Positions 27,008 through 35,336 of a stretch of DNA of 64,000 nt are shown here, one piece after another. Under the pieces are notes generated by a model. It was not told the origin of the DNA. It saw nothing but the letters and a program-made list of their open reading frames with translations, and made no database searches. Source of the stretch: Paenibacillus sp. Soil750 (lineage in GTDB: Bacteria > Bacillota > Bacilli > Paenibacillales > NBRC-103111); contig NZ_LMSD01000034.1 of assembly GCF_001428045.1 (NCBI RefSeq), positions 367,205 through 431,204 on the forward strand, read 5' to 3'. The position numbers and the translations under genes are program-made. Numbering within the stretch: the first letter of the stretch is position 1; every line of letters starts with the position of its first letter.

Positions 27008-27673
27008 ATGATCATAAGAAGGATGTATCGTGCTGAATGGCAGACAGGGATGAAGGACGTCGGTGTAAAAGCACTAGAACTAGACAAACAAGCACAATTG
27101 CTGGTAGCTCAGGGTGAGCTAATGACAGCTGCAGCCTTCGTCTGGCGGGACAATTTATTCCTCTATTATGAGTGCATGAGCAGAGAGGTGTTACCTGATG
27201 AAGTGGCTGGAGCTTCGGTTCCTTTTTTGAAGGAATGGCCAGGACAGGAACAGCCTCGGAAGTGGATATTAATGATTGATGTATTTCATTTTAACGAGCC
27301 TGCAAGCGCTGAGCATTGGTTGAGAAAAGAGCCCGTGGTATCGCGGGTGGGAAGAGTTGCGCATTTGAAGCCTGAGATGATAAGTAGTTACATCTATTAT
27401 CATTATCAGCTGCAAGAGGAGCGTGCTTTTCACGGGGAAAAGTATGAAATCATTGCAATGCATGAGAACGTTCTATTCGGGTATCAAGAATTTCCCAAAG
27501 TGATCGAGGAGCCTGTTGTGACAGGACGTCTGAGCACGAAAGGAACCCCTGAGAATTGGAACGATTCGCGGATGGATCTGCATTTTCAGCCATGGGAAGA
27601 GGATGGTCATTTGTATTTTAAGCCGATTGATCAAGTGTTTGCTTATTATGTGGGAGATTTGAAAGAATCTTAG
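27008..27673 (+). CDS. Conserved-looking protein of unknown function
   Basis: 221 residues, cytoplasmic, rich in aromatic residues (ENWNDSRMDLHFQPWEEDGHLYF, FHFNEPASAEHWLRKE). It looks like a soluble alpha/beta protein with a ferredoxin-like dimeric domain, but I recognise no family. Start ATG 27008 has only a weak GAGG upstream. A strong terminator follows 57 bases after its stop, so it is transcribed alone. Confidence 0.65.
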   Translation: MIIRRMYRAEWQTGMKDVGVKALELDKQAQLLVAQGELMTAAAFVWRDNLFLYYECMSREVLPDEVAGASVPFLKEWPGQEQPRKWILMIDVFHFNEPASAEHWLRKEPVVSRVGRVAHLKPEMISSYIYYHYQLQEERAFHGEKYEIIAMHENVLFGYQEFPKVIEEPVVTGRLSTKGTPENWNDSRMDLHFQPWEEDGHLYFKPIDQVFAYYVGDLKES

Positions 27674-27730
27674 AAAATTAAGTTATCGTCAATGAGTGTA
27701 GGCATCTATAAATTGAATAAAGGTGAATGC

Positions 27731-27760
27731 AAAAAAGACACCCCACGGGGTGTCTTTTTT
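27731..27760. terminator. Strong bidirectional intrinsic terminator
   Basis: A perfect 14-bp inverted repeat, AAAAAAGACACCCC / GGGGTGTCTTTTTT, with an ACG-containing loop. The A and T runs on both sides let it act on both strands. Confidence 0.9.
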
Positions 27761-27800
27761 GATGTGGAGTAAGCGAATCTTACACCATTTTTATGGCTGA

Positions 27801-28031
27801 GATAGTCGAAATAATCGACTATCTCGAAGGAAAGCAGCGCCATTGGAGGTGGGATAGTCGAAATAATCGACTAACTCAAAGGAAAGCGGCACCTTTGGAG
27901 GTGAGATAGTCGAAATAATCGACTAACTCGAAGGAAAGCGGCGCCTTTGGAGGTGAGATAGTCGAAATAATCGACTAACTCGAAGGAAAGCCGTGTCTTA
28001 CCCGGTAAGATAGTCGAAATAATCGACTATT
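27801..28031. repeat. Five-copy 52-bp tandem array of short palindromes
   Basis: GATAGTCGA-aataa-TCGACTATC, a 9-bp perfect inverted repeat in copy 1, recurs at 27801, 27853, 27905, 27957 and 28009, exactly 52 bases apart. Copies 2-4 have one arm mismatch (CTAAC). The linkers are near-identical too (CTCGAAGGAAAGC(g/a)GCGCCTTTGGAGGTGA) in copies 1-3, diverge in copy 4, and copy 5 is truncated by the mannanase end: the TAG stop of that gene lies within the fifth palindrome. Not a CRISPR because the spacers are repeated. Confidence 0.9.
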
Positions 28032-29700
28032 TACTAATAAAAACATTATCCATATAGTAGATGCCCGTAGTATCAGCTGCAACCCCAACTTTTAACCGGC
28101 TGACATCGGATGCTGCTGTATTTTTGAAGCTGAATTGATTGGCTTTTTTCGCGCCATTGACATATAAGTCAAACTTTTTGGTATCGGTGTTCATGATAAC
28201 TTTGATATCATACCAGATGCCATTGGTGATGGGTTCAATACTCGAAAGCGTTGTTGCACCATCATATACCTTTAAGTAATTGCCTTGTAGGCCCACATGC
28301 AAGGCTGCTCTGCTCGAACTGTCATACACAATGAAGTCTTTCCAATTAGCATCTTCTGTCCGTAAGGTGGCTTTGAAGGTTACGATGCCGGTTTGCGGGG
28401 TGAACGTTTTCTCAGCGGTGGCAGCATTCGTTGTGCTTGTTTTATTGATTTTCATGCTGCGATCTGGACCTGTGGCTAATCCCACAGTTGGGACGTTCTG
28501 CACAGTAACAGTGCCCCCAGTGGTAACCGTACTCCAGTTAGACGGGGAAACACCTGCAGCCGAGTAACCATTCATGGCGTCCTTGAAAATGATGCTTTCC
28601 GAGACGAGCGTTCTTCCGAAGGCAGGCACTTCGTCTCTCGTGAGTGTTACGGCATTATTGTAAAATTGTGTGATGGTGTAAGTATCATTGCCCGGTCCAT
28701 TTGCAGCGGGGTAACCGTAGAACTGATTGTCCGCCCAACCGATAGCCCAAGTAAGGAACCAGGTATAATTAAAATCCGTTTGAACAGCAGACTCAGAAGG
28801 AAGCAAACCAACCTCGGACAAGCCATAACGCTTATTGCCCATGACAGTTGCCAGTTCACTGTTCCCATTTGTAAACTTCGCATCCCCACGGGCTTGTGTA
28901 TAGATATCAGCTCCACCGAGATCCACATAAGAGGAGCCTGGGTAATAGTTGCTGTTAACGGCATTATTATCATCACGTCCCGGAGCCCATACCCAAATAA
29001 GGTTGTTCAAGCCGTGATAATTGGTGTAGCGGTCGTACATATTTTGCCATAACTTTTTGTAACTTGCTGCAGACTTACCACCCCACTAGAAGCCGATGTT
29101 CATCTCGTGATAAGGTCTCCAGAGCACGACCACCCCTTGATCCCGAAGTGATTTCAAATAGCCCGCCATCGTATCAATATGCGCTAACCATTTGTTGTAC
29201 AAGGTGGTACCAGGGGTTGTGAGCGAGTCGAAATCCGTCTGTGACATCGAACTGATCACACTGTTCCAGCCGCCAGCATCAACTGTAGCATCCACCGGGT
29301 TTGTCTCATGCCAAGAAAGGGTGACAAGTCCTCCTTTTTTCCAATAGTCCGTCGCATGATCAACAATGAAGGAGCGCCATTTGCTGAGATCGGAAGCGTT
29401 CGTCACGTTGTATAGAAGATCATAACCAATCATCGCCGGGTATTTGCCAGTCAAATTATAGAGGTGATCAGTCTCTAAGTAGCCATAATTTTGCCCTCGT
29501 ACGTACTGTCCAGAGATGATTTGATTATTTGTTTGGACGGTATCGAAATAATTCAGAACGTCTTGCACAGCTTGCGTCGCATTGGGATTAACAGGGGTTG
29601 CAGCATGAGCTGTAGGTCCACCTATTGAAGGTAAACTGGAACTGAGCAGGACCACAATGAGTGTTGCGGTAAGTAATTTGGACAACCATGTGTTTAACAT
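28027..29700 (-). pseudogene. Secreted GH26 beta-mannanase with in-frame amber stop
   Basis: Read on the minus strand: a signal peptide (residues 1-33), a GH26 catalytic domain beginning VQDVLNYFDTVQTNNQIISG, and the acid/base segment VVLWRPYHEMNIGF, which stops at a TAG (29086-29088). The same frame resumes immediately with WGGKSAASYKKLWQNMYDR and continues with NLIWVWAPG, DLGGADIY, YGLSEVG (nucleophile region) and a C-terminal beta-sandwich, probably a carbohydrate-binding module, to the TAG at 28027. GH26 enzymes normally have a Trp at this place (HEMNGGWFWWG-like), so TGG to TAG is the likely lesion. The start is ATG 29700 with GGAGGAA upstream. A cre site lies upstream. Confidence 0.88.
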
Positions 29701-29763
29701 TATTCATTTCCTCCTTGATGGGTGCTTGTGAATGGTTTGGATACATTCTTTGCTGGAACAAAT

Positions 29764-29778
29764 AGAAAACGTTTACAT
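29764..29778 (-). promoter_or_regulatory. CcpA catabolite-responsive element (cre)
   Basis: On the minus strand the sequence ATGTAAACGTTTTCT matches the cre consensus WTGNAANCGNWNNCW at every position. It lies 64-78 bases upstream of the mannanase start codon, as expected for carbon catabolite repression of a polysaccharide hydrolase. The surrounding 29701-29929 holds nothing else that I recognise. Confidence 0.7.
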
Positions 29779-29929
29779 TATTATCATCCCTCCTCTGATG
29801 CGAATGGTACAATTGTAAATGCTTTGAAAGGGGAAGAAGTCTAAATTTTTTGGAAACAAGTTATGGATCTTCGGATATTAGCACGTTTCTGTAACCTGTA
29901 AGCTCAGTGTACGTCGATAAAATACAGGC

Positions 29930-29958
29930 TTGACATTCCCCGAAATCCCCTGTAAGAT
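29930..29958 (+). promoter_or_regulatory. Sigma-A promoter of the argS T-box transcript
   Basis: TTGACA (29930-29935) and TAAGAT (29953-29958) are 17 bases apart, an almost ideal sigma-A promoter. Transcription would begin near 29965, just upstream of the T-box leader. Confidence 0.8.
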
Positions 29959-29994
29959 ATTGAAAAATTCATATCGAAATATTAATGAATGGGA

Positions 29995-30217
29995 CAGTAA
30001 TTCCTAACGGACAGTCACAGCGAGCCGGGTCAGTGTAAGCCGGTACGGATGTTAAGAATGAAACGGACCCAGGAAATGGTTTGCCGAAAATTGGAGTAGG
30101 TAAATCCGGTCTCACGACCGTTACGAAACAGAGGGGTTAAACCAGAGGTTTAACACTTAGAGTGGTACCGCGGGAATTTTCAGCTCTCGTCTCTTTTATA
30201 GAGACGGGGGCTTTTTA
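29995..30217 (+). ncRNA. T-box leader (probably arginine-specific)
   Basis: The leader shows a long stem I region closed by TTCCT/AGGAA (30001-30005 / 30071-30075), the conserved T-box sequence GAGTGGTACCGCGGG (near 30158-30172) and an intrinsic terminator (30182-30217). It precedes argS, so the specifier should be an Arg codon; a CGG followed by A at 30064-30066 is in a plausible place, but I could not fold stem I with certainty. Uncharged tRNA-Arg is expected to favour the antiterminator. Confidence 0.9.
30182..30217 (+). terminator. T-box controlled terminator
   Basis: AGCTCTCGTCTC (30182-30193) pairs with GAGACGGGGGCT (30201-30212) through 12 positions including G-U pairs, followed by a T run. 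Confidence 0.85.
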
Positions 30218-30249
30218 TATTTTCTAGAAAAAGATAGGAGAGAAACGCT

Positions 30250-31962
30250 ATGTTAAATTATAAGCATTATTTTGCAGAGAAAATTACATCGTTACTCACG
30301 GGTTTCGATGCACAGGACATTATGGCATGGATGGAATACCCAGCGAATCCGGATCAAGGTGATCTGTCTTTACCATGCTTCCGACTAAGCAAAACCCTAA
30401 GTAAATCACCACAAGTCATTGCTGAAGAGTTAAAAACAACCCTAATAGACGAGCACATCGACGAGATGAATGCCGTATCTGGTTATCTAAACATTTTTCT
30501 CAAGAAGTCTACGTTTGCAGAATCTCTTATTCGTCATATAAGTCAAGCTGGAGAAGGGTATGGATCACAGAAGTTGGGACATGGCAAGACGGTGGTGATA
30601 GACTATTCTTCTCCGAATATTGCCAAACCCTTTCATGTTGGACATTTGAGATCCACGGTGATTGGCAATGCGTTATATCATATCCACGCCTTTCTTGGAT
30701 ACAACTGTGTGGGGATTAACCATTTAGGCGATTGGGGGACACAGTTCGGGAAGTTGATTGTTGCTTACCAACTGTGGGGCAGTAAAGAGGCTGTAACGCT
30801 TAGAGCTATCGATGAGCTTCTCGACCTGTATGTGAAATTTCATGAGGAGGCTGAGAAAGATCCAACCTTAGAAGATCAAGCTAGATCTTGGTTTACGAAA
30901 ATGGAGCAGGGTGATCAAGAAGCCCTAGCTTTGTGGCAGTGGTTTATTGAGATCAGCCTCACCGAATTTCAGAAGATTTACAACCTGCTAGGTGTCAAAT
31001 TTGACGCTTTCCAAGGTGAAAGTTTCTACAATGACAAGATGGAGCCCGTCATACAGGAGTTGAAAGAGAAGCAGCTTTTGGTAGAAGATGAGGGTGCTTT
31101 ATTAGTTAGGTTAGATGCTTTTGGCATGGCTCCAGCATTAATGCTGAAGAAAGACGGCAGTTCCCTGTATCATACGCGTGACCTAACGGCAGCTATATAT
31201 AGAGCGGATAAGTACGAATTTGAGAAATTGATCTATGTGACGGATTATGCTCAAAATCTTCATTTCCAGCAGTTGTTTAAGGTTGTTGAATTAATGGACT
31301 ATGCGTGGTCCTCCAAGCTTGAGCATGTCCCATTTGGCCGCGTGAGTATTGAAGGAGGGAGCTTGTCAACACGTAAGGGTAATGTGATTAGACTGGAGAA
31401 TGTGCTGGAGCAATCCATTCAAAAAATATGGGATGTCATCGAAGCAAGAAACCCAAGCTTGCCTAATAAAGCTATAGTTGCTGAGCAAGTTGGCATTGGA
31501 GCAGTAATATTTAACGATTTGAGTGCGAATCGAATTAAAGATATTGATTTTTCGTGGGAGGAAGCTCTTAATTTCGATGGTGAAACGGGGCCGTACGTGC
31601 AGTACACCTATGCAAGAACTTGCAGTGTATGGAAGAAAGCGATATTGTCTGACAGACATGCGATGCAAACAAATGAGGTAGACGGAGCTAATTTGCAAAA
31701 TAAAGAGGCCATGGCGGTTGTGAAAATGCTCTATTTATTTACGGAAAAAGTAGAGCAGGCCATGGTAAAGCTCGAACCCTCGATCGTTTCACGTTATCTC
31801 ATTGATCTTGCCCAAGCATTTAATCGCTTTTACCATGCCTGTTATATCCTAGTGGAGGATGCACAATTACGTGAAGCACGATTAGCACTGGTTCAATGCG
31901 TTCAAATTACGTTGCGTAATGGCTTGAAACTTATTGGATTGCAAGCTCCTCAAGAAATTTAA
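30250..31962 (+). CDS. argS: Arginyl-tRNA synthetase
   Basis: 570 residues, typical of ArgS, which charges tRNA-Arg with arginine. The N-terminal Arg-tRNA-synthetase domain (1-90), the class I signature FHVGHLRST following DYSSPNIAKP, the ArgS-typical NHLGDWGTQFGKL, the KMSKS-equivalent SLSTRKGN and the C-terminal DALR anticodon-binding domain (from about 450, ETGPYVQYTYAR) are all present. The T-box leader with its own promoter indicates regulation by arginine availability. GATAGGAG precedes the ATG. This may be one of two argS copies, because several Bacillota have a T-box-controlled second gene, but that cannot be checked here. Confidence 0.96.
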   Translation: MLNYKHYFAEKITSLLTGFDAQDIMAWMEYPANPDQGDLSLPCFRLSKTLSKSPQVIAEELKTTLIDEHIDEMNAVSGYLNIFLKKSTFAESLIRHISQAGEGYGSQKLGHGKTVVIDYSSPNIAKPFHVGHLRSTVIGNALYHIHAFLGYNCVGINHLGDWGTQFGKLIVAYQLWGSKEAVTLRAIDELLDLYVKFHEEAEKDPTLEDQARSWFTKMEQGDQEALALWQWFIEISLTEFQKIYNLLGVKFDAFQGESFYNDKMEPVIQELKEKQLLVEDEGALLVRLDAFGMAPALMLKKDGSSLYHTRDLTAAIYRADKYEFEKLIYVTDYAQNLHFQQLFKVVELMDYAWSSKLEHVPFGRVSIEGGSLSTRKGNVIRLENVLEQSIQKIWDVIEARNPSLPNKAIVAEQVGIGAVIFNDLSANRIKDIDFSWEEALNFDGETGPYVQYTYARTCSVWKKAILSDRHAMQTNEVDGANLQNKEAMAVVKMLYLFTEKVEQAMVKLEPSIVSRYLIDLAQAFNRFYHACYILVEDAQLREARLALVQCVQITLRNGLKLIGLQAPQEI

Positions 31963-32099
31963 TGACATTAATCATTAATGAGATAAATTAAAAAGGGCTT
32001 GGCGAAATGAATTGGTAAAAATCCTCATTCATGAGAGATTTTCTTAGGGGGAATACTATTTGGTAACACAAGGTTTAACCCTTAAGGAGCTGGTTTGTC

Positions 32100-33299
32100 G
32101 TGCTAAAGCGAGCTGCTGCGATTGTTTCGACATGCTTATTGGCAAGTGGATGCTTAGGAAGTACGGCTACGCCTAAAGATCCAAGCATGGAAGCGAAGCA
32201 AGTCGCCCCCTTTGTCCAGATGACGTCTCCACCGATACAACAATACCATTCGACCTCGAAGAAACAAGCAGAATCAGTAACCAAAGTCTCTCAGGTTACG
32301 CTTGCTGCAATTGGGGATATCCTCATCCATGATAAAGTTTATATAGACGCAAAGCAGAAGGATGGGACGTATAATTTTAATCGTATTTTCAGCGGGGTGT
32401 CGAACTTATTACAAGCACCAGATATCCTTGTTGCTAATCAAGAAACGATGATTGGTGGCAAGGATCTGCGGCTATCCAGTTATCCAACATTTAATAGCCC
32501 TCATGAAATTGGAGATGCCCTGAAAGTAGCCGGAGTGGACGTTGTTACGATTGCCAATAATCATGCGCTAGACCGAGGCGAGAAAGTGATTCAAAGTGCG
32601 CTCACCTATTGGGATACTCTTGGGATTCCCTACACGGGTGCATTTAAATCCCAGAACGATCGGGACAATGTTCGGACAGTTACGCGAAATGAGATTACGT
32701 TCTCCTTCTTAAGTTACACCTACGGAACGAATGGGATATCAACACCTAAGGGAAAGCCGTTCTTGGTCAATCGGATCGATGATTCGCAAATTCGTACAGA
32801 TGTGGAACAAGCCAAACAATTGTCGGATGTCATCGTGGTTGCACTTCATTGGGGGAATGAATATCAACGATTTCCGGATGCCAGCCAAACTAGTCTTGCT
32901 CAAAAACTAGCGAACATGGGGGTTCATATTATCATTGGGAACCATCCGCATGTCTTACAACCGCCGGCTTGGGTAGAAGGGAAGCAAGGGCATCGTGCCT
33001 TTGTTGTTTATTCGCTGGGCAACTTTCTATCCGCTCAAATCAACTTATATAAGCAAGTTGGTGGCATGGCAACTATTGACGTGTTGAAAACCATTAAAGA
33101 GAATACCAAAAAGATTGAGCTCATAAAGCCCAGTTTTCTTCCAACCTACACGTACAGTCAACAAGGTCGTCATTTCCAAATTATTTCAATGGATAGGTTA
33201 ACCAATGATCAACTTATTCATGCTAAATCTCACTATGAAATGATAAAAAAACATATGCGAACCAATATGCCCGAACTGGTCATTAAGTCGTCAATGTGA
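32100..33299 (+). CDS. CapA/PgsA-like lipoprotein (poly-gamma-glutamate capsule family)
   Basis: 399 residues. GTG start with AAGGAG about 11 bases upstream, a signal peptide ending in the lipobox LASGC, then a linker of about 40 residues and a PGA_cap metallophosphatase-like domain. Family landmarks are AIGDILIHD, LVANQETMIGG, TIANNHALDRG, VVALHWGNEYQRFP and IIGNHPHVLQP. CapA-like proteins take part in capsule polymer assembly or act as phosphoesterases on the outer membrane face. No capBC genes are nearby, so an independent envelope function is likely. A bidirectional terminator follows. Confidence 0.9.
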   Translation: MLKRAAAIVSTCLLASGCLGSTATPKDPSMEAKQVAPFVQMTSPPIQQYHSTSKKQAESVTKVSQVTLAAIGDILIHDKVYIDAKQKDGTYNFNRIFSGVSNLLQAPDILVANQETMIGGKDLRLSSYPTFNSPHEIGDALKVAGVDVVTIANNHALDRGEKVIQSALTYWDTLGIPYTGAFKSQNDRDNVRTVTRNEITFSFLSYTYGTNGISTPKGKPFLVNRIDDSQIRTDVEQAKQLSDVIVVALHWGNEYQRFPDASQTSLAQKLANMGVHIIIGNHPHVLQPPAWVEGKQGHRAFVVYSLGNFLSAQINLYKQVGGMATIDVLKTIKENTKKIELIKPSFLPTYTYSQQGRHFQIISMDRLTNDQLIHAKSHYEMIKKHMRTNMPELVIKSSM

Positions 33300-33306
33300 G
33301 AAATCA

Positions 33307-33337
33307 AAAACACCGCTCCTTAGCAGGGCGGTGTTTT
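33307..33337. terminator. Bidirectional terminator
   Basis: AAAACACCGC pairs with GCGGTGTTTT across an 11-base loop (33307-33337), located between the convergent CapA-like and coiled-coil genes. Confidence 0.85.
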
Positions 33338-33350
33338 GCTTTGCTGTCAA

Positions 33351-33665
33351 TCACGATGAGGATTCATCCTGCGGATTCGCTTTAGCGAGATTCAACTTCA
33401 ATGCAGCCTTCTTAGCTGCTAATTCTTTCGCGGTATCTTTTTGTAGACGATCACTTGTTTTAATTTCTTCGTTCAACTTATTTACACGTGACATTTTGCT
33501 GCTCAAATCACTGTGTGACTGGCTTAATTTCATATCTCGCTGAATCTGATTAATTTTGGCTTGGGCTTGTTCTTTCTTTTTCTTCGCGTTGACCTGTTTG
33601 CTTTCAAGGTCAGCAATTTCTTTTGTCAACTGAGTAACAATTGTTTTCGTAAAGCTAATGGCCAT
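33351..33665 (-). CDS. Small coiled-coil protein
   Basis: 104 residues, starting MAISFTKTIVTQL at ATG 33665 with GTGTAGGA just upstream. Nearly the whole protein is one charged coiled coil with many Lys, Gln and Glu residues (KKKKEQAQAKINQIQRDM, SKMSRVNKLNEEIK), and the last residues are acidic/serine-rich. I recognise no named family. The gene is convergent with the CapA-like gene and shares its terminator. Confidence 0.7.
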   Translation of the reverse strand: MAISFTKTIVTQLTKEIADLESKQVNAKKKKEQAQAKINQIQRDMKLSQSHSDLSSKMSRVNKLNEEIKTSDRLQKDTAKELAAKKAALKLNLAKANPQDESSS

Positions 33666-33762
33666 TCCTACACCCCGTATCCATTTCATGTAGCTGAGAC
33701 ATCATTCTACTATAAAAGGCCGCGTTAAGCGAGAAATACCCTATCATTTATCATTCTGTTCG

Positions 33763-33936
33763 TTATTTCCACCCTTTTGCAGTTATGGTTTGCTTTTTGC
33801 GATTAAAAAGCCTTTTGAACAAGCTTACTTGTTTTTTACGTCTGAGAGTGAGGCGAACACCTTCGATTAGCAGTAAAGACCTTAATGAATCGCGGCGATT
33901 AAGTGTGTGTAATCTTTTAATAAACTGCTCGTCCAT
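33763..33936 (-). CDS. Small basic protein of unknown function
   Basis: 57 residues starting MDEQFIKRLHTLNRRDSLR at ATG 33936, with GGGAGG 9 bases upstream. It is strongly basic towards its C terminus (LTLRRKKQVSLFKRLFNRKK). It could be a nucleic-acid or membrane-surface-binding peptide. No family is recognised, and the support is only codon sense and the ribosome site. Confidence 0.5.
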   Translation of the reverse strand: MDEQFIKRLHTLNRRDSLRSLLLIEGVRLTLRRKKQVSLFKRLFNRKKQTITAKGWK

Positions 33937-34157
33937 GTCGATCATCCTCCCAAATGTATGCACAATAGTTAAGAACCTCAACAGTAAACCTTACTTTATT
34001 ATAAATTCAATAGACGAAAATATTTGTCAAACCATCGATGAGAATTAGGCTACTTTTGTCGAATATGCATGTGATTTTGTGAAATTGGCAGATGTATAGA
34101 ATTTTTTAACAAAGTAGTTTACTTTCGTGACCATTCAGCATATAGTTAAATCACGGT

Positions 34158-34216
34158 GTTTCCTTTGGTAAACTTTTTGTCCCACTGGAAACTTTATTTT
34201 CGCCCAAAATGTTTCC
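34158..34216 (+). promoter_or_regulatory. Cluster of GTTTCC / GGAAAC half-sites upstream of the multicopper oxidase operon
   Basis: GTTTCC (34158-34163), GGTAAAC (34167-34173), GGAAAC (34187-34192) and GTTTCC (34211-34216) lie within 60 bases, 50-110 bases ahead of the operon start. The last two form an inverted repeat with 18 bases between. Such clustering looks like an operator for a dimeric regulator. The wider gap 33937-34266 contains no gene. Confidence 0.4.
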
Positions 34217-34266
34217 CTAGGTAAAAAATATTGTAAACAAGCAATTTATAATAGGAGGTCATAGCG

Positions 34267-35316
34267 ATGTTTCAGAAATCAGATAAAAAGCTATCGAGAC
34301 GTAATCTTTTGAAGCTAGGAACGACAGGAGCGTTTGCTGTGATAGGGAGTGCATTATTGAATCCTTCCTCATTATTCGGTAGGCCACCGGTCGCACAAGC
34401 GCAAGATAAACATGATATTCACCATGCAATGAAAGAACAATTACATGAAGGTATGAAGCATGGCTATGTGCCAAGCAACGAAGTAACGGAAGGTTTCAAA
34501 GCTGCGCAACATGCACTGACCGCTTTTGATTATGGCAAAGTGAGTAAGCTTCCTGACGGTAGAACGCTGAGGGAATATGAGATCGCAGCCTATGAGGCTA
34601 ATGTGGAGATTGCCAAGGGAATCAAGTTTCCAGGCTGGACGTTCAATGGGACGATACCTGGTCCAACTATCCGTTGTACGGAAGGCGATGTCCTTCGCGT
34701 GAAATTTACCAATGGAACCCTGCATCCACATTCTATTCATTTTCATGGTATGCACCCAACGAATATGGATGGTCTTGAATCTGTACTTTCCGGGGACTCA
34801 TTTACGTATGAATTTGAAGCCAAACCAGCTGGTATGCACGTCTATCACTGCCATGTGGCTCCTTTAGCCAGACATATCCATAAAGGTCTCTATGGCAATT
34901 TCATCATTGACCCGAAGAAACCAAGAGCTGCTGCCAAGGAATTCAACATGCTGATGAATGGCTACGATCTTGATCTCGACGGGGAAAATGAAATTTACAC
35001 CGTGAATGGCTATGCTTTTGCCTATCAGCAGGAACCCATTAAAGTGAAGGTAGGGGAGCTTGTACGGATCTACTTAAGCAATCTGACTGAATTTGATTTA
35101 ATTAATTCGTTTCATCTGCATGCGAATTTTTTCAATTACTACGCAACGGGAGCAGATCCTGAAGCTCGACCTGCGTATACCGATACCATTATGCAATGCC
35201 AGGGTGAACGTGGGATTCTGGAAATTGTGTTTCCGGGGCCCGGGCGATACATGTTTCATGCGCATCAAAGCGAATTTGCGGAACTAGGTTGGATGGGATT
35301 CTTCATTGCTGAATAA
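34267..35316 (+). CDS. Tat-exported two-domain multicopper oxidase
   Basis: 349 residues. A twin-arginine signal (KLSRRNLLKLGTTGAFAVIG) leads to a cupredoxin domain with HPHSIHFHGMHP and the type-1 copper block YHCHVAPLARHIHKGL. A second cupredoxin domain has HLHANFFNYY and MFHAHQSEFAELGWMG. The Cys of the type-1 site is present only in domain 1 (HCH versus HAH), so this is a two-domain, laccase-like oxidase of the rarer layout with T1 copper in the first domain. It should act outside the membrane after folded export. GGAGGTC lies before the ATG. It heads an operon with a ZIP transporter and TatA. Confidence 0.88.
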   Translation: MFQKSDKKLSRRNLLKLGTTGAFAVIGSALLNPSSLFGRPPVAQAQDKHDIHHAMKEQLHEGMKHGYVPSNEVTEGFKAAQHALTAFDYGKVSKLPDGRTLREYEIAAYEANVEIAKGIKFPGWTFNGTIPGPTIRCTEGDVLRVKFTNGTLHPHSIHFHGMHPTNMDGLESVLSGDSFTYEFEAKPAGMHVYHCHVAPLARHIHKGLYGNFIIDPKKPRAAAKEFNMLMNGYDLDLDGENEIYTVNGYAFAYQQEPIKVKVGELVRIYLSNLTEFDLINSFHLHANFFNYYATGADPEARPAYTDTIMQCQGERGILEIVFPGPGRYMFHAHQSEFAELGWMGFFIAE

Positions 35317-35336
35317 GAAAGGAGGCGACGTACGAT

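Noticed and set aside
27801..28031. CRISPR array with 23-bp palindromic repeats
   Set aside because: The 29-base spacers are nearly identical among copies and no cas genes are present.
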